Shown piece by piece: positions 35,111 to 48,600 of a DNA stretch of 64,000 nucleotides; positions within the stretch are counted from its first letter, which is position 1, and the number at the start of each line of letters is the position of its first letter. The position numbers were made by a program, and so were the translations under genes. The notes under the pieces were generated by a model, which was given only the letters and a program-made list of their open reading frames with translations, did not search any database and was not told where the DNA came from. Source of the DNA: Otatea glauca (lineage: Eukaryota; Streptophyta; Magnoliopsida; Poales; Poaceae); NCBI GenBank assembly GCA_036346275.1, contig CM070721.1:1748452-1812451 (forward strand). The letters run 5' to 3'.

Positions 35111-36635
35111 ATGATATATCTACGAAAATACATGTATTCGAGAACGGCTGGACCGCTAGCTAACAGTGACAATGGGACGAAGAAGACACCATTAAATGGC
35201 ATTGACCACGCGATTAATTCCTTAATCACCCCGTCCCAGGCAGCGAACGAGCGAGCCGCCCCCCGCCACGTGCATAAGACCATCTCCGCCGTCCACGTGT
35301 CTGGACGGCGCGGCACGAACGGCTGATAGGGCACGGCCGCAGCGATCTCTCTACGCGGACGCTCGCGCTGAGCAGCAAACCAGTAGCTTTCAAACGGCTT
35401 TCCACGGGAGGAGCGTGCGGCGCGGGCGCCTCTCTCTTCCCGCCACTCGCTCACGAAATTTACGACGCATCCCTATAAAACGAGCTAATTAAACAAAGGG
35501 CCCTCTAATACACTGATTAAACAAAGCCATTCAGATGGACGCGTCCGTTAAATCACCTGTAAGTTAAAGCAAATCCAAACAAAACGCTAAGCTATTTGCA
35601 ATGAGTTATACTATTGATTTCAAAAGAAGCTCACATGATCTTCATTACTCGTTAGCATTTGTTTTGTGCAAACTGACGATTTTATAGACAACTTTATTCA
35701 AGGTTTTGCTATAACATATCTTTTCTTTTTAGTAAACCTTTTAATTAAACATGAATAAACAAAAATTTACGCATGTATAATTCCCCCCATCCATTAAGTG
35801 CAACATTTGACTCTAGGGCATACAACTCAGCTTAGGTTTTTAACCGGACTTTCATTTTTGCACCCACATGTTCGGTCGATATTTTGCAGCCAATGCCCCG
35901 GCCTAAGCTTGGCTCAACCTGATTACTAGGCATGGCTAGCTTGCATGAACTGAAGTTTTTTTTTCTCGGAGACAGCTAAAAACACAATTTAATTCACTTG
36001 TTGCTTAAGTCCACTCTACAATAACATGGTTTAATCTATCTATATAGTTTGTGGTAACCAGATAAGTTCATTCATCGTTCATACTTATTCTATACCACAA
36101 ATATGTTCTTCTAACAGAGGGCTACTCGTATACACCACACAACCATACCCCAAAGTCCCAAACTTAAACCGGACACTGATGTTTCAATTCCATCCAATTG
36201 ACTCTTGCTCAATGAGTCACTTGCTATGGGGTAATTTGGGTTAAACACGAGGGGCTAAACGAGAAAACGGGGAAAAGAAAAGGTCATACGGAAACAAGCT
36301 GATTAATGAATGATTTAGCGAGTTACGACAAACTAACCTCCGCCTCCTCTCTCCCCGGCCCGCTTCCCCCGCCTCGAAACCCTCCCCTCCTCCTCCCCGC
36401 CTCGCCGGCCGCCGTGCGGAGCCCTCGAATTGTGGGCCTCACCTCACCTAGGGCTTCCCCCACCCACGCCTCGCCTCACCCGGGGGATGGCTCCTTGACG
36501 AGCCGAGGGGCCCGGAGTTGGGACGCGGAAGTGGTGCGGAAGATGACGAGCTCGTCGGCTTCGAGGAGGGAGGTGGCTAGGAGCTGCGAGCTGGGGCGGA
36601 CCTGCGGGGAGGTCCCGAGGCCGGCCGCGGCGGCG
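35111..36635. other. Intergenic upstream of EDR2-like gene
   Basis: A CpG-rich patch at 35210-35460 contains a minus-strand ORF (35107-35454, 115 codons) with no motif I recognise. It may be a gene relic or chance. Then AT-rich DNA to about 36300, and C-rich 5' leader-like text (36340-36480) before the EDR2-like start. Confidence 0.4.
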
Positions 36636-39600
36636 ATGGCGCGGAGTGGGGAGCTGCCGAAGGGCGCCGCGGGACCGGCGGCGGTGGTGCGCTACGAGGG
36701 GTGGATGGTGCGGTACGGCCGGAGGAAGATCGGGAGGTCCTTCTTCCACACGCGGTACTTCGTCCTCGACAACAAGCTGCTCGCCTACTACAAGAAGAAG
36801 CCCAAGGACAACATGGTAATTATCGCTCAATACATTCTCTTAATTTTGTTGTTAGAGTTGCGATCCATCTGCCGCCGAAAGTTGCGTTGCAAGAGTGGAC
36901 GAGTTTTAAGTGGGATTTTCCTCATTTGTGGCACGTTTTGATCAATTGGGTGGTGCGAAGCGGACGATCGGAGGATTCATTTGGTCGCAGTTCTAGTTAC
37001 CATAACTAACTGTGAAGTTCAGATTACTAGGAGAATTTGTTTGTCTGAGCACTGATGTGACGCATATACTTCAGGATTTTTCTCTCGTTATTTTTGAATT
37101 TTGAGTGGTTCGACTGGATTGAGATGCAAGGTGTTATGAATAGCACTTGTATTCATCACGAGCCTAATAGGCCAAAATATATACATGTACATGAGGGTAC
37201 AAAAGGAAAACCTATATAAGGCAATATCTATACAAGGCAATACAAGATACTTGCAATTTCTATACAAAGCAATACATGATACTAGCAATTTCTATACAAG
37301 GCAATACATGATACTGTCTAACACCCCCTCCAACTCAAACTGGATCAACAACACTGAGTTTGGAGAGATAAAAACTGTGTTGAGCTTGTGTCTGTGAATT
37401 TGTGAAGAAGTTTGCCAACTGAAGCTCTGAAGGCACATACTGAAGAGCCACGAACTAATCCTGTACCTGTGACCTCATATAGTAAGCATCAACACCGATA
37501 TGCTTGGTGAGCTCATGCTTTACCGGGTCTCGAGCAATGCTAATAGCTCATATATTGTCAGATAAAAGAGGAATCGTGTAGAAACATAAACACTAAAATC
37601 CTCAAGTAACCTCTACTGTCAAAAGAGCCATAGCTTGCAACTCAGCCTCAACACTCGAACGAGAAACTACCATCTGCTTCTTAGTCTTTCAAGCAATGAG
37701 AGAACAAAAAAAACAGTAGGCATAAAGAGACCGACGATCAGAGAGATCACTAGCTTAGGTAGTATCAGAATATGCCTGGAGCTATAAGGAGCTGGAGCTT
37801 GAAAAGAAAAGATAGCGAGAGATAGTTCCACGAAGATATCGCAGAACACGAAGAAGATGACTATAGTGTAGCTAAGTGGGAGTAGAAACGAACCAACTCA
37901 AGATATGCACTAGATACGAAATGTCAGGACAAGTGGCATTAAGGTAAACAAGACTCCCAATAAGATGGCGATATTGAGTAGGATCCTTACCTCTATCAGT
38001 AGGTTGAAGGTGAACATTGAACTTCATAGGGGTCTCAGTTGTGCGGTGATCAGCGAGAGAAACACGATCAAGAAAATCTTGAATATACGTCTCTTGGGAC
38101 AGGAAGAAGCCCTCAGATGTAAAAGAAACCTCAATCCCAAGGAAGTAGCAAATGGGACCTAAATCAGATATGAGAAACTGCTCACAGAGACGTGCTTTCC
38201 CAAAGACAATATACTGAGAATCATCTCCAGTGATATCATGTTATCAACATATAGAAGGAGAAAAGTCCGACCACGACGCGAAGTGTGAATAAAAAGCGCA
38301 GGACCATAAGCACTAGCAGTAAAGCTAGCCGTAGTGACCACAGAAGAAAAACGCTCAAACCAGGCACGAGGGGCTTGCTCGAGCCCATAAAGAGAGCGGC
38401 GAAGCCGACAAACCATGCTCTTAGGAGCAAAATACCCCGGTGGTGGTTGCATATAGACCTTCTCACGCAGCTCACCATTAAGAAAGGCATTCTTGACATC
38501 AAGCTAAGAGATGTGCCACTCACGAACAAAAGCCACATCAAGAAGAGTGCGAACAGTAGTCATGTGAGTCACAGGAGCAAAAGTCTCGTCATAATCACGA
38601 CCATGCTCCTGCTGAAAACCACGTGCCACGAGACTATCTTTGTAGCGCTCAAGAGAACCATCAGAGCGAGTCTTATAGACCCACTTGCATGTAATGGGAC
38701 GGACACGTGGAGGAAGGGGCACAAGATCCCACGTGCCAGTGCGCTCAAGGGCAACAAGCTCCTCCGCTATCACATGTTGATCTGCCATTCCTAATGAATA
38801 AAGCATCACGATAAGAAGTCGGCTAGGTAAGAGCTGCACAGCAAAGCCAAGACGCTCAGGAGGCCCAATAGACAGACAATCACGAAGAGCATAGCGAGGA
38901 GGAGGCCCTAAAGAAGGTGGCTCACCGGGAGAAGAAGGCACATCAGGAGAAGATGGTACATCAGATGAATCCTCAACTCGTGGACGACGAGTGTAGTATA
39001 GAGGATAAGAAGGAACAATGCCAGGAGAAACCTTCGGAGGAGGCACCGGTGGTGAAGAAGACATCAGAGGAGGGGCCAACGATGAAGGAGACTCCAATCG
39101 TGAAAAAGGGAAAAGTGGCAACTGGAGTATCAGGAAAAGTCAAGAAAGAAAGTGGCTTAACAAGAGATGCTGGAGTGAAAGAAGGACGATGGTAGAAGGG
39201 ATGAGACTCATCAAAAGTAACATCCCGAGAGATCCACATTCCTCGGCCAACATGATCTCAACAACGATATCTCTTATGCTCAACACTGTAACCCAGAAAA
39301 ACGCACACAATAGGCTGAACCCGAAGAACTCAACCCAAAGATGTGTTAAGAAGTTGTTGACGCGGCGAAGCTCCAAATGAGAGTGTTAACACTGACTACA
39401 CTGGCAATTGCGGCAAACCTTTGGTCCAAGAGAATCAAGCTGATGACGCATCGAGGACAGATGTGCATGGAATTCATCCATGGTAGAATCACCCTACTGT
39501 AGCGATTGCTCATAGCGGTCGCAAAGATGCACCCACATCAACTGTGCCGAAGACAAAGCAACCACGTCTCCAGAGAGATGCACCTCTGTCCTAGCAACCA

Positions 39601-42600
39601 AAATAGCAGAGACACAAACATCCTCATCAATCACATCTTGTAGGCAACAAACTGAGTCTAAAAAGATTCTATAGCATCATCATGATCATCAGACACTTTC
39701 TGTCGAGCAGCATCAACAAACTCCTTGGGAATAACAGGCGTAGCAGGATGAGATTGACAAGGTAGCTCGTCGATGAGAAACTCCCAAAGACACTGACCAC
39801 GCATGTGAAGGCGCATATGTAGAACCCAGTCTCGATAATTGAGACTATCGAAAATAACCGGACAACAAGGGGCAGAAACAGCGCCTAAGGAAGAACCAAA
39901 AGATGATGACATTTTTTTTAAAGATCCAACAAGGGAGCCAAGCCAGAGCCAAAGACGAATGAACCGGAGTTGGAGCCAAAAACCAGATTAACTCCGGTTT
40001 TGGGATCGGTTTGACATTCGATCTATCGATGATTTCCGACTCCCCTGCTCTGGCTAAGGCGATGCACGGGAGGGCTCTCGGCTCGGGAAGAGGCGGGCGG
40101 CGCCGACACGAGCTCGGGAGGAGGTGGGATACCGGAGCGTCCCGATCGGCAAGGAGCATCGAGCGATCGGCCGCGGCTCGGCCGAAGGGAGACGAGGTCG
40201 CCAGGGCTCGACCGACGCCGAACGGAGGGGGAAGACGAGGTCGCCGGGGCTCGGTGATGTCAGAGGCGAAGGACGAAGCAGCGATTGAGGGTTTTGGCGC
40301 GGCGAAGCGGTGGCCAAGGGTCCTAGCGCAGGAGGTCGATGGTGAGCCCACATGCGGGAGGATGGCGTCAGGTGGTGACAAAGGGGAGTCGCCGGGCACC
40401 CTTCCGTGCGGCGGTGACCCGAACAGCGGTGCCCCCGAGTCAATACGCGATGGCGGCGAACCACGGGGATGCGCGAGGAAGCTGGAAGAAGTCCGTACAG
40501 CGGCCAGCGGGAACGACGATGGTCGGTAGCGGGAAGAGCCGCAGGAAGAGCGACGGTGGCCGGCCAACAAGGAGAAGGTGGAGGCGCAAAGTGCAACACC
40601 GGTGAAACCCTAACCCTAACCTTTTTATGCCATGTTATGAATAACATTTGTATTCATCATGAGGCCAATAGAGCAAAATATATACATGTACATGAGGGTA
40701 CAAAAGGAAAGCCTATATAAGGCAATACTTATACAAGGCAATACATGATTCTAACAATCTCTATACAAGGCAATACATGATACTAGCAATCTCTATACAA
40801 GGCAATACAATATACTGTCTAACACAAGGAACTGGGCCTGGAGCTGTTGATTGATTATGTTTAATGTAAGATTATTGCGAGCTAAGGCCAGTTGTGAACT
40901 GTGAAGTTGAGGGATTTTTATTATAAATTGGAAGTCTTTATTGATGCTGGGACTGTTGACCATTTTGAAATTATTGGATGCTTTTAATTGATGCTGGGAA
41001 GTGCTAACTGATGACAGCTTGTTAGTTAGCGGAGCTTTCTTTCTTTCTGTCAATCATGTATACGACTTGTTTGGTCTGCCCTTGGCTTTTTTAGCGTTGC
41101 AGTCATTCAATGCAGTGTTTTGTTGCAAAGTGGCTGCTTTCATAGATAAAAGCATATAGCTGGGAGTAAGAAATAAGAATAATGATTCCATTTTTTTTTA
41201 AAGTTCCGTTTAGCTGCATTCTACTTGATTTTGAGCCTTTGTGAGAGGATTCCAACCTAATAAAAACATCACAATTTCATACCAGCACATGGTTCAGTTG
41301 GACATTCTGCAACAAGAGCATGGTGGCTGTTATATTTGATTTTTTGGTGGAAATTTGTGGATGTGCAGGTGCCACTCAAGGCGCTTCTAATAGATGGAAA
41401 TTGCAGAGTGGAGGATAGAGGGCTTAAAACACATCATGGGCAAGTAAGTTTGCTCTTTCGTTTGTTTAGTTCATCTAGCATTAATGCATCAGAGCACAAA
41501 CTATGAGTTTGGCAGTGCATGTTGCATTGTTAGTTGAGGTACTAGGTGCATTTATTTCTTACATGAGTAATTCACTTGTTGATAGCTTTTTCCTTGAATA
41601 AATTCCTAGCCTTTTAGTTTAAGAAAAATCCTTACTTTTGAGGATTGCACTGTTGAGCTGAATTGGGTAATTTTGATATCTTCATTACACAATACGGCAT
41701 GTATTTCACCTAGACACACTCCTCATGGCTCATGATGTTGACCATCCATGTAAGCTCTTCTGTCAACTGGTAAAATATACAAAGTTGAGGAAGTACACTT
41801 CATCAATGTGTGGCATTTTACAGAAATATCTTTTCAAAGGTAATATATTTTGCTATTGGGGGCACAGTTGACCAACTGAGAAAAATCATCTACAATGGCT
41901 GTATTATAAGGATTGGTCTCTGTGTTTTCTGCAGCTTATGCATGAATATGATGCGCATTTTGATTTTCAACTGCCATTTACTTGAAATATGAAGTAATTT
42001 CTTATTTTCATGTCCTCATTATTCTTGTTAAACTTTGCAGATGGTTTATGTTCTGTGCATTTACAACAAGAAAGAAAAGGAGAATCAAATCACGGTTTGT
42101 TACAATGCTGAGACCTTCAATGCTATCATAATTCAGAACCATCCGACTATATGCCATATTTGATCATGTGCTTTTACCTACAATTTTTGTTTGCTAGATA
42201 TTGTTTTTACCACTGCAACATACTGCAAATGCAGATATGTAGGCTGACTGTTAATACTATTTTCTTGTCCCCCTTGGACCCTTTATGTATACTTTATTTG
42301 TGGATAAAATAAATATTTCCTGTGAAGGTAAAAAAAGCAATAATATCCTTGCTATGTAGGCCTGGTTTTATATTAAACAAGGTTAGCGCCGGACTTAGTC
42401 TTAGCTCTGTTTGGTAGTTGAATGATGTTACGCAATTTCATGCTCTCAAGTTTAACTAACACTAGCACTTTCCATGTGGCAGAGAAATGCTGGCGGTCGT
42501 TTTCTTGGCATTCTTTCATTTCTTCTCAGTCAATTTTTTCTTTGTCATGAGTATCTATATGGTAAACCTTTTGCTATTATTCTCCATTTTTAAAACGTAG

Positions 42601-45600
42601 GTTATTTAGCCTAACAAGGATTGAGGTGAACTGCGGGCTCCAGTTAACCGTAACAGACCACAAGCCAAACAACCAACACCCAGAAAGCACCCAACCACTA
42701 CTGAATGCACTTAGTTATTACAGGCAACAAAACCTAATACTGCTAATTATGACCATGAAGTTGTCTTCCTTGTTTTAGCCGCTTGACTTCTAATCTTCTC
42801 CACCATTTGATCCACCGGTTGATGATCCAATTCCTTACAGGGCGACTTACACTGCTGCAAGAAGAATATCATTTTGTACAAAACATCAACTGGATGATTG
42901 GCAAATTTCTTTCAAACATCATCTTATTTATAACATTACATAAAGAGCAGTGCTTCAATGCTTTCCCTCTCAATACAGGTTGCACAAATCTTGAAGCAAG
43001 CGAAGGGGTAAGTAATCAACATCTACCATTCATTCATGCTTTAATATTTGTGCAACTGTCAAAAGGAAAAGCATGGAAGCACCTCTCTTACATAAAAACC
43101 AACATAAGGCTCCCAAATCCAACCAGGTTAGCCTACGGAATCTACAACTCCTGCTTACCAGCTCAGAGAATTACCATTGTCTGATGGTGATCACTTCCAT
43201 CTGAAAGCTTCACTAATGCTGACCCAATAAAACCTTGCCATGGGGCATTGTAACATTATATGATCCATCGACTCCAATTGACCACTTAGTTTACACTCGC
43301 TTGAACCATGACCTCCTCTCTTGCAAAACTGATCGCCTGATAGATTTCTGTCATGGAAAGCTTGCCAAAGGAAAGTAGTAATCTTCTAAGGTATCTTGCA
43401 TCTCCACAGCTCCTTCATCTATTTATCAATAATACCTCCGAAACACATATGCTCAAATAAGGGCTTGGTGGTATATTGTCCATTTGATTTTAGCCCCCAT
43501 CTAACCTCATCTTTTTCTTGATTCAACTGGGCATCCTCAAGTCTCAACATAAGCTCCTCCCATTCCTGTAACTTTTTATTTCCAAAAGTTCTTCTACATT
43601 AAATTTCCCACCCATTTCATAAAAAAGATCAGCTGCTTTTGCATCCTTATCAGAACAATTGGCAAAGATACTTGGAAAATGGCATTTCAGAGGAGTATTT
43701 CCTAGCCAAACATGTGTCCAAAATTTTGTGGATCTGCCATCTTGCACTTCATGGATTGCACCTGCTATTAATGTCCATCATTCATGAGAATACCATGTAA
43801 ATGCTTCATTGCTTCCATCATTCTTCAAACAGATGGGTGCACATGATATCGAGGAGGTCCTAGCCTGGAAAAAGAAGATGGAGCTCCTAATTGATCAGGT
43901 GTAGTATGTCCGGCAAACTGTAACAGCATTTGACAGTTGTTCTAAACATGAATAAGGATTAGATCATTAGATATCACCAGCATCTTTTTCATTATTTTCT
44001 TGTTTGGTCATGGTGTGGAAGTGAATAATGATTATTTGACTAGACTTACTGAAACACAGTCTCCAAGGTTCTTCCATGTACTTCCTAGATTCCAAAAATG
44101 TCTTCAACAGACAATTTTTCAGGAATTTTGCAATGCACCAATGAATGTGTATTAAGGCACCTAGTGGATCATTAGCTTGAACTCTAGATGAAATCAATGC
44201 CAAATTGTGTAGAACTGCAAAATAATTTTGTAAATGTTACATGCCATTATGATAAACATCAGTGATCTTCGTTCTGCAGCAACAGGGCACTATGACAGCC
44301 AAAAACCGTAAAGCTTTTGCTTCGCTGGACTTTGACATGGATCTTGGAGGCCCGTTTTCGTTCTCTGACCATGACAGTGGGCAAGTGAAGTTTCATATTT
44401 TATATAGTTGCAATGTTGCATCATAGTTTCCGGGTTCGCTGTAAACCCCCACGAATCGCGAACCGGATTCGTCGAACCCAAACTGGTTTAGGGTACGGGG
44501 TTCATATTCGTAGTGGAAATTGGAAGAAAAAGTGGCAAACCGTGAACCCGAATCCCGTACCGCGACTCGGACGAACCGCGTTTTTGGTAACTATGAGTTG
44601 CATACCATTCCTTCTGGTTAATTGGCTGGAAAATTTTATTTTATTGTAGACTTGAAGATGAAGAAGAGCCCCGACCCACTTTACTTCGCAGGACAACTAT
44701 AGGAAATGGTGGGAAGTTCTATTACATTCTTTTTTTGGTATACAAATTTATTTATTATTTTATATTTGATTTATGGTTATGCCACAGTACTGAAATATGT
44801 CATTTCTTCTGTTAGGCCCTCCTGATTCAGTACATGACTGGACCAAAGAGCCTGATATTGGGCTGTCAAATCAGAATGACACTAATCAAGCCTACTCTAG
44901 AAAGAACTGGCGGCTACTTAGATGCCAGAATGGCAAGTTTACAGTTCCTTTACATAGAGTATTGACTATTGACCATGCTTGTAGGAAGATACTTTGCATT
45001 CAAGTTAAGGTTTTGTTTAAATGGAGTTATACTTAGTCACTTAGAGTACCCTATTTTTATCATTGGCAGGATTGCGCATTTTCGAAGAACTTCTGGAAGT
45101 TGACTACCTCGTATGTACATGCTCTTACCCATATACTGTTGGAAAGTGCCTGAAACCCCTCCTAATGCTGACGAGTGGTCACGCCTGTTTCTTTTTATGT
45201 CCTGTTCAGGCAAGAAGCTGTAGCCGAGCAATGAGGGCTGTTGGTATGGTGGAAGCCACATGTGAAGCTATTTTTGGGCTGATAATGAGTATGGATGTAA
45301 CACGATATGAGTAAGTGTGTATTGTTTTACTTTCTGCTTGTCTTCTATCATGGATGTTGACCTCAGTATTCTTTATGCTCCTCTGTAGGTGGGATTGTAG
45401 CTTCCAGTATGGGAGTTTAGTTGAAGAGGTTGATGGTCACACCGCAATACTAAATCATCGACTACAGCTGAACTGGTGTTCAATGTAACTACCTTTTTCT
45501 TGCATCGACAAGAACTTATTACCTGGTGCTGCTACAACTTGCATGATGATTGCATTGCAAGTCTTGTTGAAATAACAAGGGAAGAATAACCCTGGGAGCT

Positions 45601-48600
45601 CAATGAACTGTCTGAGCACTAACTTTGATTCATTTAAATTTGAGTTCAGAATTCTGAAATTGGTACTGCCTGGATACGCCGGTACCTGGCAGTAAGCAGC
45701 AATTTTACAACATCTGGTATATCTGGTGAATCATCCATAGTGGGTCTGTTGGTCCTGGCTTAAGCCTGTAGCACAAATCCCAAAAGCTTTAAATCCATGC
45801 CATCCAAGCAAAACCAACTTTCTGGAGTAGCTCTGGAATGCTGGCAGACAGGCGTGAGATATAAACATACAACATGACAGCAACTGAAGGGAGACTCATT
45901 TGCTTATTTTTGACAGATGAGCAAAGCTCTTTGTTGAAGGTATATTTGGACCAAATCATAACCACGCAAAAATGAGGGGGTGCACAAAACACTTAAGACT
46001 AATTCGCAGTCCTAAAACTGAAGTGGCAAGATGAAAGCCTGCTACTGCCAGGTGGCAGGCTGGCAGCACCATAAGGCTGTTGATTCCGAAATTTATACAG
46101 ATAGATTACACCGCATTACCTCAGATTTGGAGTTACATACATACATCTTATGTGAACAACTGAACGTGCAGGTTGGTCTGGCCCCGAGATCTTTGTTATG
46201 TACGATATTGGCGGCGCAACGATGATGGAAGTTATGGTAAACTTTTGAATGATTTCCTTTCTAGTTACCTCATCCATCTAAAGCACCTTGTTTGATGCTT
46301 TGTGGTTGAACTTGCAGTTGTGCTCTTTCGATCTACCGAACATCAGAACTGTGGTCCCCAACCAGGATTTGTGAGGGCATTTATTGAAAGTAAGTTGCCT
46401 TCTGCTTGTCATGAGTCCTATTCTTGAGGCATTTAAATAAAGTTTTGTCACCTTTTTTTTTTCTGAACTTCCTACTAGTTCAGGTGGAGGTTTCAAGATT
46501 TCTCCTCTCAAATGCCTCAATGGGAGACCCCGCACTCAAGTTCAACACCTTATGCAAATTGATCTAAAGGGATGGGGCGTGAACTACTTTTCATCATTCC
46601 AGTACCACTCTTTGTTGCAGATGCTGAACTGTGTTGCTGGTACAAAGTACAAACAACTCTGTTAATGATAAAAAGAACGAATAAATATTGTTCCTTTTTA
46701 TTTTTTTCATTGATAGTTTGTTGCCATGATGGTTTGACATTTACATTTATTTCCAGGATTGCGTGAATACTTTTCCCAAACTGATGACATCCATACAGTT
46801 CCGCGCATTCCTGTGATGCATACTATGGCTAATGTGGCCTCAATGAAAAAGGATCAGAAACTTCAAGAACCTGACTCAAAGACTATACAAGCAGATTCAG
46901 CACAAGCTGATAACAAAAATTCGTATATGATAGATGAAGAGTCAGAAGAAGATGATGATTATCAAGTTCCTGAAGCTAACTTGGAGGTGACAGGCCTAGA
47001 CTATAGCCATGCCTTAAGACATTCATACTACTTTTGTAGTCTGCAAAAGTTTTACTGTCGGTTCTCTTCACACTAAAATCTCATTGCAATTCATGTACAG
47101 GAAGACACAACCAAATCTGACAGTGATGCTAAGTGCTCAGGTTCAGTTCTTGTAACTCCATCTTGTATTCTGATATCTGTACAAGTTACCTACGTAATAG
47201 GATTAGCCATATTTTATCTGACTCTTTTTCCATTATATTGTGTGATCCAGATCCAATAGATTTGTCTTGCTTTTCGGGCATTATTCGTCAGGATGCAAAT
47301 GAGAAAAGTCGTAACTGTTGGGCAGTACCTGATAACAAGATCTTTAAAGTTCGTAGCAAAAGCTTTCCACATGACAAATCAAAGGTCTAAACCTTCAAGT
47401 GGTACATTAGGTTTTCTTGTTTTTGAAGCACAGCAGGTTATCAAGAGCTTCATATATTGTTATTTGAGTTGCAGGTAACTGCAGGGAAGTACCTTATGGA
47501 GCTTGTCGCAATTGACTGGCTTAAGGACACCAAGCGTATGGATCATGTTGCCAGGCGGAAAGGATGTGCAGTTCAGGTAAGCAAATTATCTATTTTTGCT
47601 TCACGGTCTATCATATCTCAGTGGACTTGTTTCTGTAATTCACTGTAACGTGGTTATGTTGATGCATGAAACAGCAATGTCTAACCTGTAAAGCAGCAGT
47701 TGGAATATATTACTTCTGTCTTGCAGAACTATTGGTTCAACCAAAATTTTAATGTGAATACATAGATATGCATATTCTCTGTTTTAGTCAACCTAATGCT
47801 AGCAACTTTCGTTCATATTAACTTTGAGAAGTTTGATGTAGTTGTACTCTGCATACTAGTAGCGATCACTTAATGTGTACTTGTCTCTATCATCTGACAA
47901 GATAACCTGTAGTCAGTAAACACATGAATCGTTGACACAATTATCTGGTCTGTTTTGAAATCGGATATTGTCTTAAGACTTTTAATTGGTTGCGTGTGAA
48001 GGTTAGATTTTTTTACAGCTGGCACAGTTTGAAAGTGAAAGTTCATGGCATTTTGCCATTTACCTAGGGTCAGAAAGGTCAGAGAATCAGAGAGATGGTG
48101 CCACCAGAGAATGTCTTGCCCTTCTGTGAATATGGTTGACAATTTTTTGCTTGGAAGTTTGTTGTCATGTTAATAGAAACTTTACGCTGTTTGTGTACCG
48201 AATGTCAGTGAAAGTGCAGTACCGTATTATTCTGCTTAGTATGAGATCCCTGCACGTGGGTAACATTGAAGACTTCTTGCCTGTATGCATGAACTGAAGT
48301 GAGGTCCTTTGTAAACCCAGTGCTACTCTTATGTGATGATTTCGACTGAACCTTTACTGATGTAGGTTGCGGCTGAGAAGGGGATGTTCACCTTTGTTGT
48401 AAACATACAAGTAAGCTCGTATTTTACACTCCCTCCTCCATGGTTCATTTCTTTGTGTCCTGCTCGTGCCTTTTCTTACAGAAAGCGAACCATTCCCAAT
48501 ACAGAAAGAGCACTCCCTTGCATAGGTGCACTGATTTTTTTTAAAACTCCTGGATTTGACTTTGACAAAACAATTGCTCAGCAATCTTTATATGCTCTTT

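Larger units (their letters stand above)
37132..40824 (-). mobile_element. Ty1/copia element, antisense in EDR2L intron 1
   Basis: Two 192-bp LTRs (37132-37323 and 40633-40824) with TGTTATG...CTAACA ends on the plus strand, and CAAGG on both sides (37127-37131 and 40825-40829) as 5-bp TSD. By eye about 19 of 192 LTR positions differ, so the insertion is old. A polypurine tract (GGAGGGGG on the minus strand) abuts the left LTR. The site beside the right LTR (TGGCATAAAAAGG) is only a poor Met-tRNA match. The interior is partly deleted: gag start, integrase end and RT remain. Confidence 0.93.

Noticed and set aside
40604..40621. Telomere-like AACCCTAACCCTAACC
   Set aside because: Two and a half units only, in the copia leader beside the LTR; common word in plant promoters and leaders.
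44381..44390. GT donor (CAA|GTGAAG) for EDR2L exon 5
   Set aside because: Joining it to the next exon gives a stop at once (ACT TGA); the GC donor 4 nt earlier restores the conserved sequence.
44933..44940. GT donor within GGCAAGTTT for EDR2L exon 7
   Set aside because: Shifts frame and meets a stop in exon 8; the GC donor keeps [13 protein letters not shown].
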